DNA of 64,000 nucleotides from Vibrio pacinii DSM 19139 (GTDB taxonomy: Bacteria > Pseudomonadota > Gammaproteobacteria > Enterobacterales > Vibrionaceae), in the NCBI RefSeq assembly GCF_000711795.1, contig NZ_KL543976.1, positions 62,001 to 126,000 on the forward strand, given 5' to 3'. Of this stretch, positions 18,641-27,278 are shown piece by piece; the first letter of the stretch is position 1; the number at the start of each line of letters is the position of its first letter. The position numbers and the translations under genes were made by a program. The notes beneath the pieces were generated by a model. The model did not search any database. It saw nothing but the letters and a program-made list of their open reading frames with translations, and was not told the DNA's origin.

Positions 18641-18668
18641 AAAAGTCACTCATTTGAGTGACTTTTTT
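18639..18668. terminator. Bidirectional terminator between yejF and M16-like gene
   Basis: AAAAAAGTCACTCA and TGAGTGACTTTTTT form a 14-base inverted repeat around TT. It serves the convergent yejF and the M16-like gene, and it overlaps the yejF stop. Confidence 0.92.
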
Positions 18669-18671
18669 GGC

Positions 18672-19955
18672 TTAAAGCTGGCGTACTTTGTCTTCGGCCC
18701 ATATTTGTTCAAAGACGTCACTGATGTCAAATTCATTCATGTGGGCAACATGGAAATTAAGCAGATCTAAATCGTACGATGGGTCAGTGTAAACCATACC
18801 TTGATTAATGGCGGCGACAATACGCTCAGCTTGGTCGCGAGTGTAATGGCTATTGTTTAGACGAGTTTCCCCTTGCAGTTGTTCACGCACCTGACTGACG
18901 ACCATTTCATATTCTGTTTGCGTAAAGCCTGCGGCAACAGCGCGACGAATTTCGTTTTTGACGAGCTGTTGTGCTTTGTCGGCTTCACCTGCAGCAAGAC
19001 CAGTCACTCGAATTTGGCTGACAAGTTGTTGGCTAAATAGACGTTCATTATCAACGTTTACGCTTGCCGTTGATTGCTCTTGTTCGAGTGCTTTGGCAAT
19101 GCGTTGTTCAATCAACTTATTAGCAAGTAATGCCGTAAGCATGTCTTTACGCTGTTGTTTACTATCTGCGCTGGAGCCAAGTGGCTTAATCGTCTGTAAT
19201 GCGAGCGAGTCATCTGCAATGATCTCTTGCGCTTGTGTAAAGGCATTTACTTTTTCAGCTAAGTTAATCGGCTTCACATTGTGGTTAGGCTGCCAGTTTG
19301 CAAACTGTTTAGTCATAAGCTGAATAATTTCGCGATTTTTAATGCCACCAGTAATTACCACGCTGATGTTATTCGGCTGGTAGTAACGAGTTTGGTAACG
19401 ATTCAAAGCATCGGCATCTAGGTTATCGGCACTTTGTACATCAAATGCACGCGTTGCTTTTCGCGCTGTTAGCATATCGCCAGCAACTTGGCTGTTGTCT
19501 GTCAGCACTGATTGAGCACGTTCTAGCAATTCTTTGCTATTGAGTGTGATTGATTTGTTCACTAGAGCGTTTTTTATCGCGGTCACGCTTTGTTCAATTT
19601 GAGAGAAATTTGCGTGAGGAAAATCAATACTGAATACTGTTTGATCGGAATCAGTGATCGCGTGCCAGTCAGTACCCGCGACGGTATTAATCGCCAAAAC
19701 ACGAGCAACTGGCTGCAGCTGAGGCTCTTGATCCACACCAGAGCCGATACGAACACGGATAGAAACTTCGTCAGATGAACGGCTGGTGGGTAAAATTACG
19801 TATCGTAGACCATTATCAAGGCTCGCGATGGTCGCGTTTGATGGCATACTGATGTCGGTATTTTCATACCAGGTCGCGGGCCTATCATAGGCAAAGCTTG
19901 CAGGTGTAAATAATAGGGTCGCTGAAACAACAGCAGTTAATAGCGATTTAGACAC
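18672..19955 (-). CDS. Secreted M16-family (insulinase-like) protein lacking the catalytic site
   Basis: This protein of about 427 residues has a signal peptide (MSKSLLTAVVSATLLFTPAS, then FA) and the M16 peptidase fold. The N-terminal half has a typical core strand LDNGLRYVILP, then VSIRVRIGSGVDQE. The C-terminal M16_C-like half has YYQPNNISVVITGGIK. Where active M16 enzymes carry the HxxEH zinc site, this protein reads VARVLAINTV, so it is almost certainly not a peptidase. I chose GTG at 19953-19955 because GGAG lies 6 bases upstream and it yields a clean signal peptide. The ATG six codons earlier gives a poorer one. It stands alone and may be a structural or regulatory pseudoenzyme. Confidence 0.8.
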   Translation of the reverse strand: MSKSLLTAVVSATLLFTPASFAYDRPATWYENTDISMPSNATIASLDNGLRYVILPTSRSSDEVSIRVRIGSGVDQEPQLQPVARVLAINTVAGTDWHAITDSDQTVFSIDFPHANFSQIEQSVTAIKNALVNKSITLNSKELLERAQSVLTDNSQVAGDMLTARKATRAFDVQSADNLDADALNRYQTRYYQPNNISVVITGGIKNREIIQLMTKQFANWQPNHNVKPINLAEKVNAFTQAQEIIADDSLALQTIKPLGSSADSKQQRKDMLTALLANKLIEQRIAKALEQEQSTASVNVDNERLFSQQLVSQIRVTGLAAGEADKAQQLVKNEIRRAVAAGFTQTEYEMVVSQVREQLQGETRLNNSHYTRDQAERIVAAINQGMVYTDPSYDLDLLNFHVAHMNEFDISDVFEQIWAEDKVRQL

Positions 19956-20035
19956 ATTTTGCTCCGTAAACATAGATTGATGTTTATTTCCATGTTCATA
20001 ACTCTCGGTTTATCGAGAGGAGTGTTTGTATCTAT

Positions 20036-20065
20036 CCTTGATTAAGAAGCCCTTGATTAAGAAGC
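20036..20065. repeat. Exact 15-bp tandem duplication
   Basis: CCTTGATTAAGAAGC occurs twice head to tail (20036-20050 and 20051-20065), 81 bases upstream of the M16-like start. It is probably a replication-slippage product in the promoter region. Confidence 0.9.
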
Positions 20066-20219
20066 GCGGGCATCGAAACACTCAAAAATATTGCGCGTAG
20101 CAATAGAACAGCTTTGAATAATTTGCGCGAATTTTCTACAAATCGAACCAATTAGTCAACCGGAATTATGGTTGGAATGAATGTATCTTAATAGTGAGAC
20201 GCGATGCCTTTTCAAAACA

Positions 20220-21980
20220 CTAAACTTTAACGTATCGACTCGCACTGGCGAGAGACAATGGCTTGGCGAACCAATAGCCTTGTAGGTAGGTTACTCCCAT
20301 ATCGGTAAAAGCTCTTTGCATTTCAGCATCTTCGATGCCTTCGATGACAATAGAAAGGCCATAGTTGTTACACAAGCTGGTAATAAACGACAGATATTCA
20401 AAGGTGACAGGATTTTCTAGCGAGCGCCAAGCCACTGATTTGTCGATCTTGATTTGCGATAGCGGTAAATCGAAAAAGCTGTTGAGTGAGCTATAGCCTG
20501 CGCCAAAATCGTCCAATGAAAGGTGAAAGCCGAGTTGCTTTAAGCGATGAATTTGAGCGATTGCATCTTTATTGTTATCAAGAATGATGGTTTCAGTGAG
20601 CTCAATCACTATCGAGCTTGCTTTGACTTGATAGGTCTCAAGAAGCAACATTAGCGTATCAGGGAAGTGTTCGGTTAAAAGTTGTAGTACAGAGACATTA
20701 ATATTCACACGTACCTGATTTTCATGATGGTGTTGATAGCGCTGAATAAACTGACAAGCTTTTTCAAACACTAAGTAGCCTAGGTCATTAATTAACCCCT
20801 TGCGCTCAGCCACACCAATAAATTCGTCAGGGTAAATTTCACCAAGATCTGCACTTCGCCAACGAACAAGTGTTTCAAAGCTGGCGACTTGTCCTGACTT
20901 ACAACAAATAATTGGCTGGAATTTGACTGATAACTTGTTGTTGCGAAGAGAGTTTCCAAGTTCTTGCTCAATATAGAAATGACGATCGACTTGTTGTTTC
21001 GTGCTACCCACATAGACCTTTACCGTCCCGCCTTGAGCGTTAGCAAATTGACTGGTTTGAGCTGCGATTTTGACCAGATCGTCAGCGTCAATGGAATCGC
21101 AAATATTGGGGTAAATACCAACATTGATGTCGGTTGCATAGAGAAAATCTATGGTTTTAACCGACTCACGGTACGCTTGGCATACACGCTCAGCAAGATC
21201 GTGTAATTCATGCTCTTGATACTTACCTCGCACCAGAATGGCAAAGTCATGTGATTGAATTCGGTATAAGTCGATAAATTGATCAGGAAATTTCCCCAGC
21301 GCACCAGTGAGGTGTGATAACAGGTTACGCATGATCTGCGAGCCATAAAGTGTTTGATATGAGCGAGTATTGCCAAGCTGAATGTACATTAAATGATGAG
21401 GTTGAGTGGCAAGACCTCGAAGGTTATCAATATCCATGGCGAGTTTTTGTTCATTAGACAGACCTGAAGACCCGTCTTTAAACGAGGTTTGCTGGACATA
21501 GTTTTCCATCAGCTTTTGATCAGAGATGTCTTTATGACAGCCAATCATAAACGTTTTACCATTGACAGTTTTGGTGATGGCGGTTCCTTCAAGCCACGTA
21601 TATTGGCCATTAGTACAACGAACTCGGTATTGAACGGTGACACGTAGATCGTCTTCTTCAATATGTTCATCGACGCGTTGCTCTAAAGCTTTTTGATCCA
21701 TAGGATGGACGAGCGCCAGCCAATTTTTGAGACAAGTGTGACCTGAAGACTCGATACCAAAGCGTTCATAAAACGTAGGGTTGTAGAAACAAACATGTTT
21801 GGTATCTGACATATAGAAGATGCCATCACTAAGCACATCAATCATGTGACGGAACTGGTTGTCCATTAGCGCATCAAGTTCGGCTCCTGATAAGCTCGTG
21901 GGTGCGCTTTGAGGGACATCGATGTGATCGATTCGCTCGACCTTGGGGTAAGGAGTAATACGGTTAATTGACTGCGACAT
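20220..21980 (-). CDS. PAS - degenerate GGDEF - EAL protein, probable c-di-GMP phosphodiesterase
   Basis: This cytoplasmic protein of about 586 residues has no membrane helix. A PAS domain (about residues 35-155) contains DGIFYMSDTKHVCFYNPTF and the PAC-like YRVRCTNGQYTWLEG. A GGDEF domain follows in which the active loop is replaced by IQSHDFAIL, so it cannot be a cyclase. A C-terminal EAL domain (about 340-585) retains the metal and substrate motifs ELTE, DDFGAGYSS, KIDKS and EGIE. The signature itself reads FETLVRW rather than EAL: the glutamate is kept and the neighbouring alanine is threonine. Hydrolysis of c-di-GMP is therefore likely but not certain. I chose the ATG at 21978-21980; a TTG seven codons upstream is possible. 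The PAS ligand is unknown. Confidence 0.87.
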   Translation of the reverse strand: MSQSINRITPYPKVERIDHIDVPQSAPTSLSGAELDALMDNQFRHMIDVLSDGIFYMSDTKHVCFYNPTFYERFGIESSGHTCLKNWLALVHPMDQKALEQRVDEHIEEDDLRVTVQYRVRCTNGQYTWLEGTAITKTVNGKTFMIGCHKDISDQKLMENYVQQTSFKDGSSGLSNEQKLAMDIDNLRGLATQPHHLMYIQLGNTRSYQTLYGSQIMRNLLSHLTGALGKFPDQFIDLYRIQSHDFAILVRGKYQEHELHDLAERVCQAYRESVKTIDFLYATDINVGIYPNICDSIDADDLVKIAAQTSQFANAQGGTVKVYVGSTKQQVDRHFYIEQELGNSLRNNKLSVKFQPIICCKSGQVASFETLVRWRSADLGEIYPDEFIGVAERKGLINDLGYLVFEKACQFIQRYQHHHENQVRVNINVSVLQLLTEHFPDTLMLLLETYQVKASSIVIELTETIILDNNKDAIAQIHRLKQLGFHLSLDDFGAGYSSLNSFFDLPLSQIKIDKSVAWRSLENPVTFEYLSFITSLCNNYGLSIVIEGIEDAEMQRAFTDMGVTYLQGYWFAKPLSLASASRYVKV

Positions 21981-22220
21981 GAATGTTGTAGCTACCTGCA
22001 AGCTTGGCTATACGCAAAGTTATAGTGACAGTATTACATAAAAGATAAACTCATTCATGCAACAGGGCTCTCAGTCCCATCATCTAATTTAAAAAGCTAT
22101 ACAATATAAGTAATTGGTTATATTGGTATAAGTGGCGTTTATAGCAAGTCATTTTGACAGTATGACTGTCTGAATAATTTGAGTGAGAGTGAGTGAAAGG
22201 GTTTGACGAGCAGTGAGTGA

Positions 22221-23027
22221 TCAGTTGGTTGGAACTCGATACGCATCCAAAATGTTGTTCATCGTGCCGTCAGTTTTAATTTCTTTTAGTGCTTGATTAA
22301 ACTGGAGTACAAAATCCTCTTTGAATTGAAAGCGATTGTTTGGATCATGGGTATAACCCAAGTAGCCATGTTCACTGCTAACCGATGTGGCAATCACGGG
22401 TGTCCAATCTTGATCTATCATCCCTTCGTCTTTCATCAACTTTAGTTCCCAAAGAATCGATAGGCGATCATTCATATAACAGTCAATACGATGTTTATAT
22501 AAGTTCGTCATACTTGCTCGATTACTCTTTGCCTCTTTGATCAACATATCGCCTTGTGCAATCGCTTGCCAAAATGCATTACCTCCAAGTGCGTATGATT
22601 CGTTCACGCCAATAGTCAAGTCATGATAGTCAGCAGGCCAGTTCTGTGTGCGTCGGTTGACAATAGTTTCAGGGCGACACATCACCACCACTTCTTCTTT
22701 TAAAATCGGCTCTGAATAAGGAGAGATGTATGAGCGCCGGTCTGAATAATAGTAAGGTGGGAAAAGTGCAAACCCTTCGCCGACCTGTAACATTTTTAGT
22801 CCTCGTTTCCATGGAAGGGGTTCGATAGTGACCGAATAATGTGGCATACGAGTAAACGCTGCGGCAAGAATGTCGACATAAATGCCTTTAATTTCCCCTT
22901 TTTGAACATAACTGTAGGGTGGGTAAGCATCATCACCATAAATGGTGACATTGACCTTGGGGTTATAGGCAAAGGCACTATTGAGCATAGGGATAGACCA
23001 TATCAGCAACAGGCTCCATTTTGACAT
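22221..23027 (-). CDS. Periplasmic amino-acid-type solute-binding protein (SBP_bac_3)
   Basis: This 268-residue protein has a signal peptide (MSKWSLLLIWSIPMLNSAFA). The fold is of extracellular family 3, with the typical opening VTIYGDDAYPPYSYVQKGEI, then KGIYVDILAAAF. Vibrios and Shewanella encode many such stand-alone proteins. Some bind amino acids for uptake, and others feed sensor proteins. No permease or ATPase gene is adjacent. The ATG at 23025-23027 has GAGGA 6 bases upstream and gives a clean signal peptide; the longer frame would bury it. It lies 240 bases upstream of the PAS-EAL gene in the same direction, which leaves open that it belongs to the same signalling unit. Confidence 0.85.
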   Translation of the reverse strand: MSKWSLLLIWSIPMLNSAFAYNPKVNVTIYGDDAYPPYSYVQKGEIKGIYVDILAAAFTRMPHYSVTIEPLPWKRGLKMLQVGEGFALFPPYYYSDRRSYISPYSEPILKEEVVVMCRPETIVNRRTQNWPADYHDLTIGVNESYALGGNAFWQAIAQGDMLIKEAKSNRASMTNLYKHRIDCYMNDRLSILWELKLMKDEGMIDQDWTPVIATSVSSEHGYLGYTHDPNNRFQFKEDFVLQFNQALKEIKTDGTMNNILDAYRVPTN

Positions 23028-23132
23028 ACCGTTCCTCAGCGTTTTTTCTACCTTTATTGTTAACTTTAGTTTATTAATCACACTTAAGAGATTAGACTCA
23101 CGTTTTTGTGAACATTTCATTTAGGGTAAGTT

Positions 23133-23567
23133 ATGTCTGAAGACCATCAACAAGGCGAAGAGATTGAGATCGAAGCAATCGGAATCGAAGTATCATCTCA
23201 ACCTATTGAATTGTACAAAGTGTTTAAAATTGCCAATTTAGTCGGTGGTGGTGGTGAAGCAAAGCATCTCATTGCGGAAGGATACGTGGCGGTGAACGGC
23301 GAGCTTGAAACACGTAAGCGTCGTAAACTTTATGACGGGGACTTTTTCGAGTTCAATCAGGAATACTATGTTGTTGTTTGTGACGTACCAGTGAGTGAGA
23401 CGAGTGATAAAACTCAAACTTCAACTTCTGTAGAAACACAGCCAACCAAACATGTAGAAACGCAACCAGCCAAACACGAGCCGAAAAATGTGGTTAGCGA
23501 TGAAGAACCGGCGAGTTCTTTAAACAAAAAGAAAGGCAAAGGCCGAGCTTCTATCGACTTTTTCTAG
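23133..23567 (+). CDS. S4-domain RNA-binding protein (YbcJ-like)
   Basis: This 144-residue protein has an S4 RNA-binding fold at about residues 26-85. The typical segments are IELYKVFKIANLVGGGGEAK and IAEGYVAVNGELETRKRRKL, followed by DGDFFEF. E. coli YbcJ is little more than this domain. Here a long C-terminal tail follows, with the tandem repeat VETQPTKH/VETQPAKH and a lysine-rich end (KKKGKGRASIDFF). RNA binding, perhaps rRNA, is expected from the fold; a target is unknown. The ATG is preceded by TAGGGTAAGTT, a reasonable site. It is divergent from the solute-binding protein gene. Confidence 0.82.
   Translation: MSEDHQQGEEIEIEAIGIEVSSQPIELYKVFKIANLVGGGGEAKHLIAEGYVAVNGELETRKRRKLYDGDFFEFNQEYYVVVCDVPVSETSDKTQTSTSVETQPTKHVETQPAKHEPKNVVSDEEPASSLNKKKGKGRASIDFF
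23430..23477 (+). repeat. 24-bp tandem repeat in S4-protein tail
   Basis: Two adjacent 24-base units (23430-23453 and 23454-23477) encode VETQPTKH and VETQPAKH. The units differ at a few bases. The reading frame is kept, so copy number could vary between strains without breaking the gene. Confidence 0.85.
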
Positions 23568-23572
23568 GCGCT

Positions 23573-23959
23573 TCATTTAGTCAGTTCTTCAATGATAGGA
23601 CATTGACTACCAGAATCCCCCGGGCATGCAGAAACCCAGCTTTTAAGTTGGGTTTCTATCTCTTTAAGCTGAGCAATTTTGTGTTCAACTTCACGCAGCT
23701 TTTCTTTCGCTTTGGCTTTCACTTCGCTACTTTTTCGATTGTGGTTCTGAGCGAGTTGAACCAACTCTTTGCATTCAATTAATGAAAAACCAGCACTCTT
23801 AGCACGAGATACCAGCTTGAGTTCAACCACATGTTGTTGTGTGTAAACTCGATAGCCCGACTCGGTGCGTTGCGGGGAAGTGATGATTTGTTTCTCTTCA
23901 TATAGACGAATCGACTTACTCGACAATCCGGTTAATTTTGCAATGTCACCAATATTCAT
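23573..23959 (-). CDS. cueR: Cu(I)-responsive MerR-family regulator CueR
   Basis: This 128-residue MerR-family activator has an N-terminal winged helix (MNIGDIAKLTGLSSKSIRLY) and a dimerisation helix. Its C-terminal metal loop ACPGDSGSQCPI has the two cysteines at positions 112 and 120, as in E. coli CueR. Serine 77, the residue linked to monovalent-metal selectivity, is also present. It should activate a copper exporter or oxidase when Cu(I), Ag(I) or Au(I) is present. No copA or cueO lies nearby and I see no CueR-type promoter in the window, so its targets are elsewhere. The ATG at 23957-23959 is the family start. It is convergent with the S4-protein gene, with five bases between the stops. 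Confidence 0.92.
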   Translation of the reverse strand: MNIGDIAKLTGLSSKSIRLYEEKQIITSPQRTESGYRVYTQQHVVELKLVSRAKSAGFSLIECKELVQLAQNHNRKSSEVKAKAKEKLREVEHKIAQLKEIETQLKSWVSACPGDSGSQCPIIEELTK

Positions 23960-24052
23960 GGGCTTCGGACTCTATCACGGTTTCTCTAATCGATAATTAG
24001 AATATCGATAGATATAACGAAAAACAATGACAATGTTTTTAAGCGGCGTAAC

Positions 24053-24088
24053 AAAAAAGCACTCTCCATTGGCTATAGGAGAGTGCTT
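24053..24088 (-). terminator. Terminator of the porin gene
   Basis: Read leftward, AAGCACTCTCC/GGAGAGTGCTT forms an 11-bp stem with a ten-base loop and is followed by TTTT. It starts about 41 bases beyond the porin stop. Confidence 0.9.
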
Positions 24089-24129
24089 GTAGCTAAACGT
24101 CTATTTTGGACAGATAGGTTTAGGTTTCT

Positions 24130-25212
24130 TTATAGGTAGTAACGACCACCGATTGCCCATTTGTCGTCTGTATCACGAGCATTGGCATCGTTAAGGTCAA
24201 ATTGGTAGCCTGCGTAGCCGACGAAGTTTGGTGCAAAGTTGTATTCGACTTGTAATGCCACCTCTTCACGTGCAGTTTCAGTCATTGCATCTGATTTGTT
24301 CACTTTGCCTTCAACCATTTCATAGTTGATGCTGAAGTTTAGGCTGTTTGCTAGTGCGTAAGCCGCTAATAACTCGTATGCATCACTTTCTTCAAGAGTG
24401 ACGCCTGAAGTGAGACCAGCATTCATGTTTTCATTAGCTGCGTAGATACCGGCTAGGTAAAGCCCGTTGCCGTAAGAACCGTACGCGATAGAAACAACAT
24501 TCGATTCCGCTGTTTGTTTACTCGAGCTATTTACTGCGGTGAAATCACCTGTGCTCAATGCGTAACCAAGTTTAACGCCTGCGACTGAGTAATCTAGAGC
24601 GACTTGAATGCGGTTATCGTATTTAGCGCCTGACTCGACAAGAATGACGTCGCTACTATTCTCATCCCATTTCAGAGCTGACGATGTAGTATCGTTGCTA
24701 CCTTGCCAGCCTAGGCCAAAGTTAAACTCACCCGCTGAACCAAACTCAAAACCTTTGCGGTAAGAGATCATTTTGTCTGCACGGCCTGTACCTAGAGCGC
24801 CATGGTTGTCATACAAGAAATCATTGGCGAATGCGATAGGCATATCGGTAGCACCAGCGACATCGTAGTACGGAGCCCACTGGGTGCCGATTACAGCGCG
24901 ACCGCCTAATTCATGAGTGATGCCAACGTAACCTAAACGAGTAGTAAATGTATTATCAGCACCATTTAGGTAGTTGATTGCCCATTCGCCGCGAGCATCA
25001 ACGACAACACCGTTACCAAGGTCTTGTTTTGCAGTGAAGTTGATACGTGGAGAGTTGGCACCAACATCAGTATCGCCCTGTTCAGAACCGTTGACGTTTA
25101 CAGAAACGTGACCACCAATATCAAAAGAGGTACCGTCTTGATCGTATAGAGAGACAGCGAAAGTAGAAGTTGAAAGAGTGGCGATAACGGTCGCGAGAAT
25201 TGTTTTCTTCAT
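24130..25212 (-). CDS. OmpU-like general outer-membrane porin
   Basis: This 360-residue trimeric beta-barrel porin of the gram-negative porin family has a signal peptide MKKTILATVIATLSTSTFA, cut before VSLYDQDGTSFDIGGHVSV. Alternating barrel strands run to the C-terminal aromatic residue (DKWAIGGRYYL, giving the YL end used by the BAM complex). A constriction-loop motif of the family is near YYDVAGATDMPIAF. It should allow diffusion of small hydrophilic solutes. The start is the ATG at 25210-25212, which defines the signal peptide; upstream frame residues are not plausible. It is divergent from ackA across a long AT-rich control region. Naming it ompU itself would go beyond the evidence. Confidence 0.88.
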   Translation of the reverse strand: MKKTILATVIATLSTSTFAVSLYDQDGTSFDIGGHVSVNVNGSEQGDTDVGANSPRINFTAKQDLGNGVVVDARGEWAINYLNGADNTFTTRLGYVGITHELGGRAVIGTQWAPYYDVAGATDMPIAFANDFLYDNHGALGTGRADKMISYRKGFEFGSAGEFNFGLGWQGSNDTTSSALKWDENSSDVILVESGAKYDNRIQVALDYSVAGVKLGYALSTGDFTAVNSSSKQTAESNVVSIAYGSYGNGLYLAGIYAANENMNAGLTSGVTLEESDAYELLAAYALANSLNFSINYEMVEGKVNKSDAMTETAREEVALQVEYNFAPNFVGYAGYQFDLNDANARDTDDKWAIGGRYYL

Positions 25213-25793
25213 TACAAAATCCATATGAGTGATTAAACCTAAAAAACGCTTGCCAGTATCTGAACAATGACAAGATGGATATAACTGTATTTCACAAGTT
25301 CCAAATTTTTCCAAAAAACAAACTAAAATTTTAAAATCGACATAAAACCTTTTAAATCAGTGAATTAAAAGTTAATTAAAAGCATCTTTAATCGGCCTTT
25401 GATGTTTTTTGTGTTTACATATATTTACACATGGCTTGGGATTATGGCTGGCAACAATCTATAAAGTTCAATGGCAGAAATTAAGGGCGTATGACTGAGC
25501 GATTACTAGTCAAGGGCTGATTAGAGTTACGAGTCGCTAAATGGTCTATTTAAGTTACTCGCTGATAAGTGCGACTGACTTGTAAGCAATAGATCAAGAA
25601 TCAGGGTTAACACCGTGATTAATTTCACGGGTTGAACTAAATCTTCGTTTGCGTTAGATCAACAAAAGTTTGCTTGATTTGTTTAAATGTTCTAATAAAA
25701 GTTGAAACATTCAAAAAATATTGAATAATGGTATCAACAAAACAACAGAAGCATTAGCTTCAAAACATTGTCGTCTGAAACAGGAACATACCC
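25213..25793. other. Porin/ackA divergent control region
   Basis: This 581-base, strongly AT-rich stretch has no gene. It holds two dyads: CCGTGATTAATTTCACGG at 25613-25630, which resembles a CRP box, and an imperfect one at 25410-25431 with TGTGT and ACACA ends. A good AGGA ribosome site for ackA lies at its right end. Confidence 0.6.
25613..25630. promoter_or_regulatory. CRP-like palindrome upstream of ackA
   Basis: CCGTGATTAATTTCACGG has perfect 6-bp arms around six bases, the GTGA-N6-TCAC geometry of CRP sites. It lies about 165 bases upstream of the ackA start. Outer bases differ from the AT-rich flanks usual for CRP, so FNR/CRP-family assignment is tentative. Confidence 0.5.
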
Positions 25794-26987
25794 ATGTCGA
25801 ACGCGTTTGTGCTGGTTATCAACTCTGGTAGCTCATCGTTAAAATTTGCAGTCATCGATTCACAATCTGGAGAAGCAATTGTGAGCGGCTTAGGTGAATG
25901 CTTTGGTTTGCCCGAAGCGGTCATTAGCTGGAAATACCAAGGCGAGAAAACCGAGCAGGCAATAAACGCCCCGGACAATCATCATCAGCACGCCATTAAT
26001 CGAATCGTCGATTTAATAGCGACGTTAGATTTAACCAAAGATATTGTTGCCGTAGGCCACCGCATCGTTCATGGTGGAGAAAAATTCACCTCCACCGTTC
26101 GCATTGATAACGAAGTCTTGGCTGAAATCGAGAGCCTGTCTGACTTAGCGCCGCTGCACAACCCAGCCGGTGCTAAAGGTATTAAAGCCGCTATGCAGGC
26201 TTTCCCATCACTACCACAATTTGCCGTGTTCGATACCGCTTTCCACCAGACCATGCCGAAGAAAGCTTTTACTGGGGCGATTGCACAAGAGCTGTACACT
26301 GATCTCGGGGTGCGTCGTTACGGTTTCCACGGTACAAGCCACTATTTTGTTAGCCGTGAAGCCGCAAAAATGATCAATAAGCCAATAGAAAAGTCGAGCT
26401 TTATCTCTGTCCACCTTGGCAATGGCGCGTCGGTTTGTGCAATTAAAGACGGCCAGAGTATCGATACCTCGATGGGCTTCACTCCGTTGTCTGGTTTAAT
26501 GATGGGTACACGTTGTGGCGACTTAGACCCTGGTATCATTGAATACCTTCTTAAGAAAGGTTGGTCTCAGGAGAAGGTGTTTAACTCACTCAATAAAGAG
26601 TCTGGTTTCTTAGGTGTGTCAGGTTTAACTAGTGATGCCCGCGGTATTCTAGACGCGATGGAACAGGGCCACGAAGGGGCGACGCTGGCGTTCCAAGTAT
26701 TTACTTACCGTGTTGCCAAATACGTCGCTTCCTATCTTGCGGCATTAGATTCGTTAGATGGCATCATTTTTACCGGTGGTATCGGTGAGAATGCACTGCC
26801 AATTCGCCGCGAGATCTTAAACAACCTCAAACTGCTCGGTTTCGTTGAAGATGAGGCAGGAAATGAAGCTGCACGCTTTGGCGCGGCAGGGGTCATCGCA
26901 AAATCTGAGATGCTCAACGCGGTAGCGTTAGTTGTCCCGACTAATGAAGAATACGTTATTGCCCAACAGTCGGTAGAATTGCTTTAA
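25794..26987 (+). CDS. ackA: Acetate kinase
   Basis: This 397-residue member of the acetokinase family interconverts acetyl phosphate plus ADP with acetate plus ATP. The signature VLVINSGSSSLKFAVID (residues 5-21) is intact, as are GHRIVHGG, the catalytic stretch FDTAFHQTMP, RRYGFHGTSH and IFTGGIGENA near the C-terminus. AGGA lies eight bases before the ATG. No pta gene is adjacent, unlike the usual ackA-pta operon. Vibrios carry two acetate kinases, and this orphan is probably the second. It is transcribed alone, with a CRP-like palindrome upstream and a strong terminator downstream, so carbon-source control is plausible. Confidence 0.96.
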   Translation: MSNAFVLVINSGSSSLKFAVIDSQSGEAIVSGLGECFGLPEAVISWKYQGEKTEQAINAPDNHHQHAINRIVDLIATLDLTKDIVAVGHRIVHGGEKFTSTVRIDNEVLAEIESLSDLAPLHNPAGAKGIKAAMQAFPSLPQFAVFDTAFHQTMPKKAFTGAIAQELYTDLGVRRYGFHGTSHYFVSREAAKMINKPIEKSSFISVHLGNGASVCAIKDGQSIDTSMGFTPLSGLMMGTRCGDLDPGIIEYLLKKGWSQEKVFNSLNKESGFLGVSGLTSDARGILDAMEQGHEGATLAFQVFTYRVAKYVASYLAALDSLDGIIFTGGIGENALPIRREILNNLKLLGFVEDEAGNEAARFGAAGVIAKSEMLNAVALVVPTNEEYVIAQQSVELL

Positions 26988-27064
26988 GTTACTAATACTA
27001 AAATATTTTAAAATGAGACCAAGTGACTTATGCTTGTAAGTTAAGCATGACTAACTTCTTCTTT

Positions 27065-27098
27065 GAGGCCTTGTTGCATTGCGACAAGGCCTCTTTTT
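27065..27098 (+). terminator. Terminator of ackA
   Basis: GAGGCCTTGT and ACAAGGCCTC form a 10-bp stem, with the loop closed further by TGC/GCG, and are followed by T5. It lies about 78 bases past the ackA stop. Confidence 0.92.
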
Positions 27099-27278
27099 AC
27101 TGCTCTCGGATAGGCTCGTTCTGGTTTTTGGCACCGAAAATTATTCATGAGCCTTTAATCTAGGTAGCTAATATTGCGTTTGGAATTAGCTCTTATTTGA
27201 TCTGTGGATAAATGTATAATCGACAGCACTTTAAAACCATCTGAGTAATGTTAATCAACTCATAGCAATGGATTATTG

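Noticed and set aside
22156..22170. Inverted repeat GACAGTATGACTGTC upstream of the PAS-EAL gene, with Pho-like direct repeats on the minus strand
   Set aside because: Six-bp arms only and poor fit to the full Pho box; expected by chance at this length in 64 kb.
23989..24009. Two ATCGAT words 15 bases apart upstream of cueR, and a similar pair 16 bases apart at 41911-41932 upstream of msrAB
   Set aside because: The hexamer is short and AT-rich, spacings differ, and the flanks do not match, so a shared operator is not supported.
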